Below are positions 7,903 through 9,151 of a stretch of 9,151 bases of DNA, one piece after another. This DNA is from Planctomycetota bacterium. GTDB lineage: Bacteria > Planctomycetota > GCA-002687715. The stretch covers positions 9,866-19,016 of the forward strand of contig JABSRK010000025.1 in NCBI GenBank assembly GCA_013213915.1. The letters are read 5' to 3'. Position numbers and translations under genes: made by a program. A model generated the notes under the pieces. The model was not told the origin of the DNA. It searched no databases and saw only the letters and a program-made list of their open reading frames with translations. Within the stretch, counting starts at the first letter, position 1. Every line of letters starts with the position of its first letter.

Positions 7903-8202
7903 ATGTTTGCGAGACGGATCGCCATTCTCGGAGTCGCGGCGGCGGTCGTGGCCATGACGGCGTTCTTCTGGAAGGACGATCCGTTTACGGTCGCGGTTCT
8001 CCTCGCGGTGGACCTCCTGCTCGGGTTCCTTCTCCTCGCCGGCTGGCGCCAACTCGCGCAGCAGCAGCGCGACCAGCTGCAGATTGAAGAGCACCGGGAG
8101 TCGCAGCGACGGCAGGCGGCGGAGAGTCCGCGTGAAGACCGGCGCGCGGTCGCGACACCGCTGCCGACAACTGCGGACGACGACGACGAAGATGATGACT
8201 AG
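7903..8202 (+). CDS. Small two-helix membrane protein with acidic tail
   Basis: A 99-residue protein I do not recognise. Two hydrophobic helices (about residues 6-22 and 28-47) are separated by a short FWKDDP turn. Next comes a charged, Gln/Arg/Glu-rich stretch (49-80) of probable coiled-coil character, then a Pro/Thr linker and a nearly pure Asp/Glu terminus (92-99). The Arg pair near the N-terminus and basic residues after helix 2 suggest that both ends face the cytoplasm. The stop codon lies inside the start of the downstream Nramp-like gene (11-base overlap), so the two are co-transcribed and probably translationally coupled. The acidic tail could bind divalent cations or contact the transporter; that is inference from composition and position only. 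Third-position GC bias supports it as a real gene. There is no Shine-Dalgarno, but a -10-like element is placed for a leaderless mRNA. Confidence 0.75.
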   Translation: MFARRIAILGVAAAVVAMTAFFWKDDPFTVAVLLAVDLLLGFLLLAGWRQLAQQQRDQLQIEEHRESQRRQAAESPREDRRAVATPLPTTADDDDEDDD

Positions 8203-9151
8203 GCCGCCCCCTCGGAGCATCGGCGGCATTCTCCGCAACCTGGGGCCGGGGCTCATCGTCGCCGGTGCGATCGTGGGATCGGGCGAACTCATCGCGACGA
8301 CGAAGACGGGTGCGGAGTCCGGATTCTGGCTTCTCTGGCTCATCCTCGTCGGCTGCGTGATCAAGGTGTTCGCGCAAGTGGAGTTCGGCCGCGTCACGGT
8401 GACCGAGGGAAAGACCGCCCTCGAGGCGCTCGATTCGGTGCCGGGTCCGCGCCGCCGGGTGAACTGGATCGTCTGGTACTGGTTGATCATGACGGTGGTG
8501 GGTCTGGCTCAGCTCGGCGGGATCGTCGGCGGTGTGGGACAGGCATTGGCGTTGGCGGTGCCGCTCACCGACCACGGACGGGCGTTCAACGAGGTCCAGG
8601 AACGCCGCATCGACGCGCAGGTCGAGCTGGCGATCATGCGCCGTCGCGGCGACGTCGATGCGGAGAAGGAGTCGAAGCTGGAGCGGGATCGTGTGGCGGC
8701 AACGGAGGCGGCGCGCGGCCAACCGGACCCGGTGGACCCGTTCGCGTGGGCCGCGTTGCTCGCCATTCCCACGGCGGTTCTTCTCGTCCTGGGGCGCTAC
8801 AAGCTCGTCCAGCTGGTCTCCATGGTGCTGGTCGCAGCGTTCACCGCCGTGACGGTTGTGACCGTGTGCTTGCTGCAACTCCAGCCGGACTGGGCCATCA
8901 GCGGGGGAGAGATCGCGGACGGGATGTCGGGCAGTCTGCCCCCGAGCACGGGAGGGCTGAACCCGATGCATACGGCGCTCGCCGCGTTCGGCATCATCGG
9001 TGTCGGCGCCGCCGAACTCATCATGTATCCGTACTGGTGCCTGGAGAAAGGGTACGCGCGGCAGACAGGCCAGGATGACGGCACCGATGCGTGGGTGGAG
9101 CGTGCGCGTGGCTGGTTGCGTGTCATGCGCTGGGACGCGTTGCTGTCCATG
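8192..9151 (+). CDS. Nramp-superfamily transporter, non-canonical substrate motifs (3' end outside window)
   Basis: The frame is open to the window end (320 residues), starting at ATG ATG inside the Asp-rich tail codons of the upstream gene. Nramp-type features are GPGLIVAGAIVGSGELIATT (TM1, 18-37), a second helix at 44-62, a third at 91-120, TM4 and TM5 at about 184-228, and TM6 at about 258-282 followed by CLEKGYAR. Classical Nramp proteins bind Mn2+ or Fe2+ with DPGN in TM1 and a Met-Pro-His motif in TM6. Here these positions appear to read GSGE (29-32) and YPYW (279-282), so the substrate may not be Mn2+ or Fe2+. A strongly charged segment of about 55 residues (126-182) lies between TM3 and TM4, on the outer face by Nramp topology. 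Full-length relatives are usually 400-500 residues, so TM7 onward is missing from view. Family membership is confident; metal specificity is not. Confidence 0.88.
   Translation, partial: MMTRPPPRSIGGILRNLGPGLIVAGAIVGSGELIATTKTGAESGFWLLWLILVGCVIKVFAQVEFGRVTVTEGKTALEALDSVPGPRRRVNWIVWYWLIMTVVGLAQLGGIVGGVGQALALAVPLTDHGRAFNEVQERRIDAQVELAIMRRRGDVDAEKESKLERDRVAATEAARGQPDPVDPFAWAALLAIPTAVLLVLGRYKLVQLVSMVLVAAFTAVTVVTVCLLQLQPDWAISGGEIADGMSGSLPPSTGGLNPMHTALAAFGIIGVGAAELIMYPYWCLEKGYARQTGQDDGTDAWVERARGWLRVMRWDALLSM

Noticed and set aside
6956..7957. 333-residue plus-strand open frame opposite the peptidase gene
   Set aside because: It is antisense to a clear M14 peptidase with all catalytic residues, has no recognisable domain, and is explained by GC-rich third positions suppressing stops on the opposite strand.
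7985..8971. 328-residue minus-strand frame opposite the transporter
   Set aside because: It is Arg/His/Pro-rich with no membrane segments or domain, and antisense to a clear Nramp-like frame with hydrophobic helices.

Overview
The window is GC-rich (roughly two thirds G+C), densely coding bacterial DNA with strongly GC-biased third codon positions. It holds six genes: four on the minus strand (positions 1 to 7855) and two on the plus strand (7903 to 9151). The first and last genes run off the window. I see no RNA gene, CRISPR array, insertion sequence or phage gene. The organism cannot be fixed from the sequence. The large secreted M14 peptidase, the unusual Nramp-like transporter and the atypical primary-type sigma factor together suggest a free-living heterotroph, possibly a planctomycete-like lineage. 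That placement is a low-confidence inference from remembered family resemblance.

Layout from left to right. (1) 1-2878, minus: a large open frame without a stop, at least 959 residues, read as an AddB/RecB-like protein. It has a degenerate helicase body and a C-terminal PD-(D/E)XK nuclease domain that is cut by the window edge just after its catalytic DYK motif. (2) 2961-4142, minus: a sigma-70 family sigma factor with regions 1.2, 2 and 4 clear, a long basic insert before region 2 and an eroded region 3. (3) 4143-4446: a 304-base spacer with no convincing gene. (4) 4447-5553, minus: tryptophan 2,3-dioxygenase (kynA). (5) 5561-7855, minus: a secreted M14-family zinc carboxypeptidase-like protein, 7 bases upstream of kynA and probably co-transcribed with it. 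(6) 7856-7902: a very short divergent promoter region. (7) 7903-8202, plus: a 99-residue protein with two membrane segments and an Asp/Glu tail. (8) 8192-9151, plus: the first 320 residues of an Nramp-superfamily transporter, overlapping the small gene by 11 bases.

How they may work together: the secreted peptidase and tryptophan dioxygenase form a plausible peptide-to-amino-acid catabolic pair. The small acidic-tailed membrane protein and the Nramp-like transporter form a tightly coupled pair whose substrate is unclear, because both signature metal-binding motifs of classical Nramp proteins are replaced. The sigma factor and nuclease are co-oriented, 82 bases apart, with no functional link I can prove. 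Nothing here proves a new defence or mobile system. The most unusual items are the membrane-protein/transporter pair and the sigma factor architecture.
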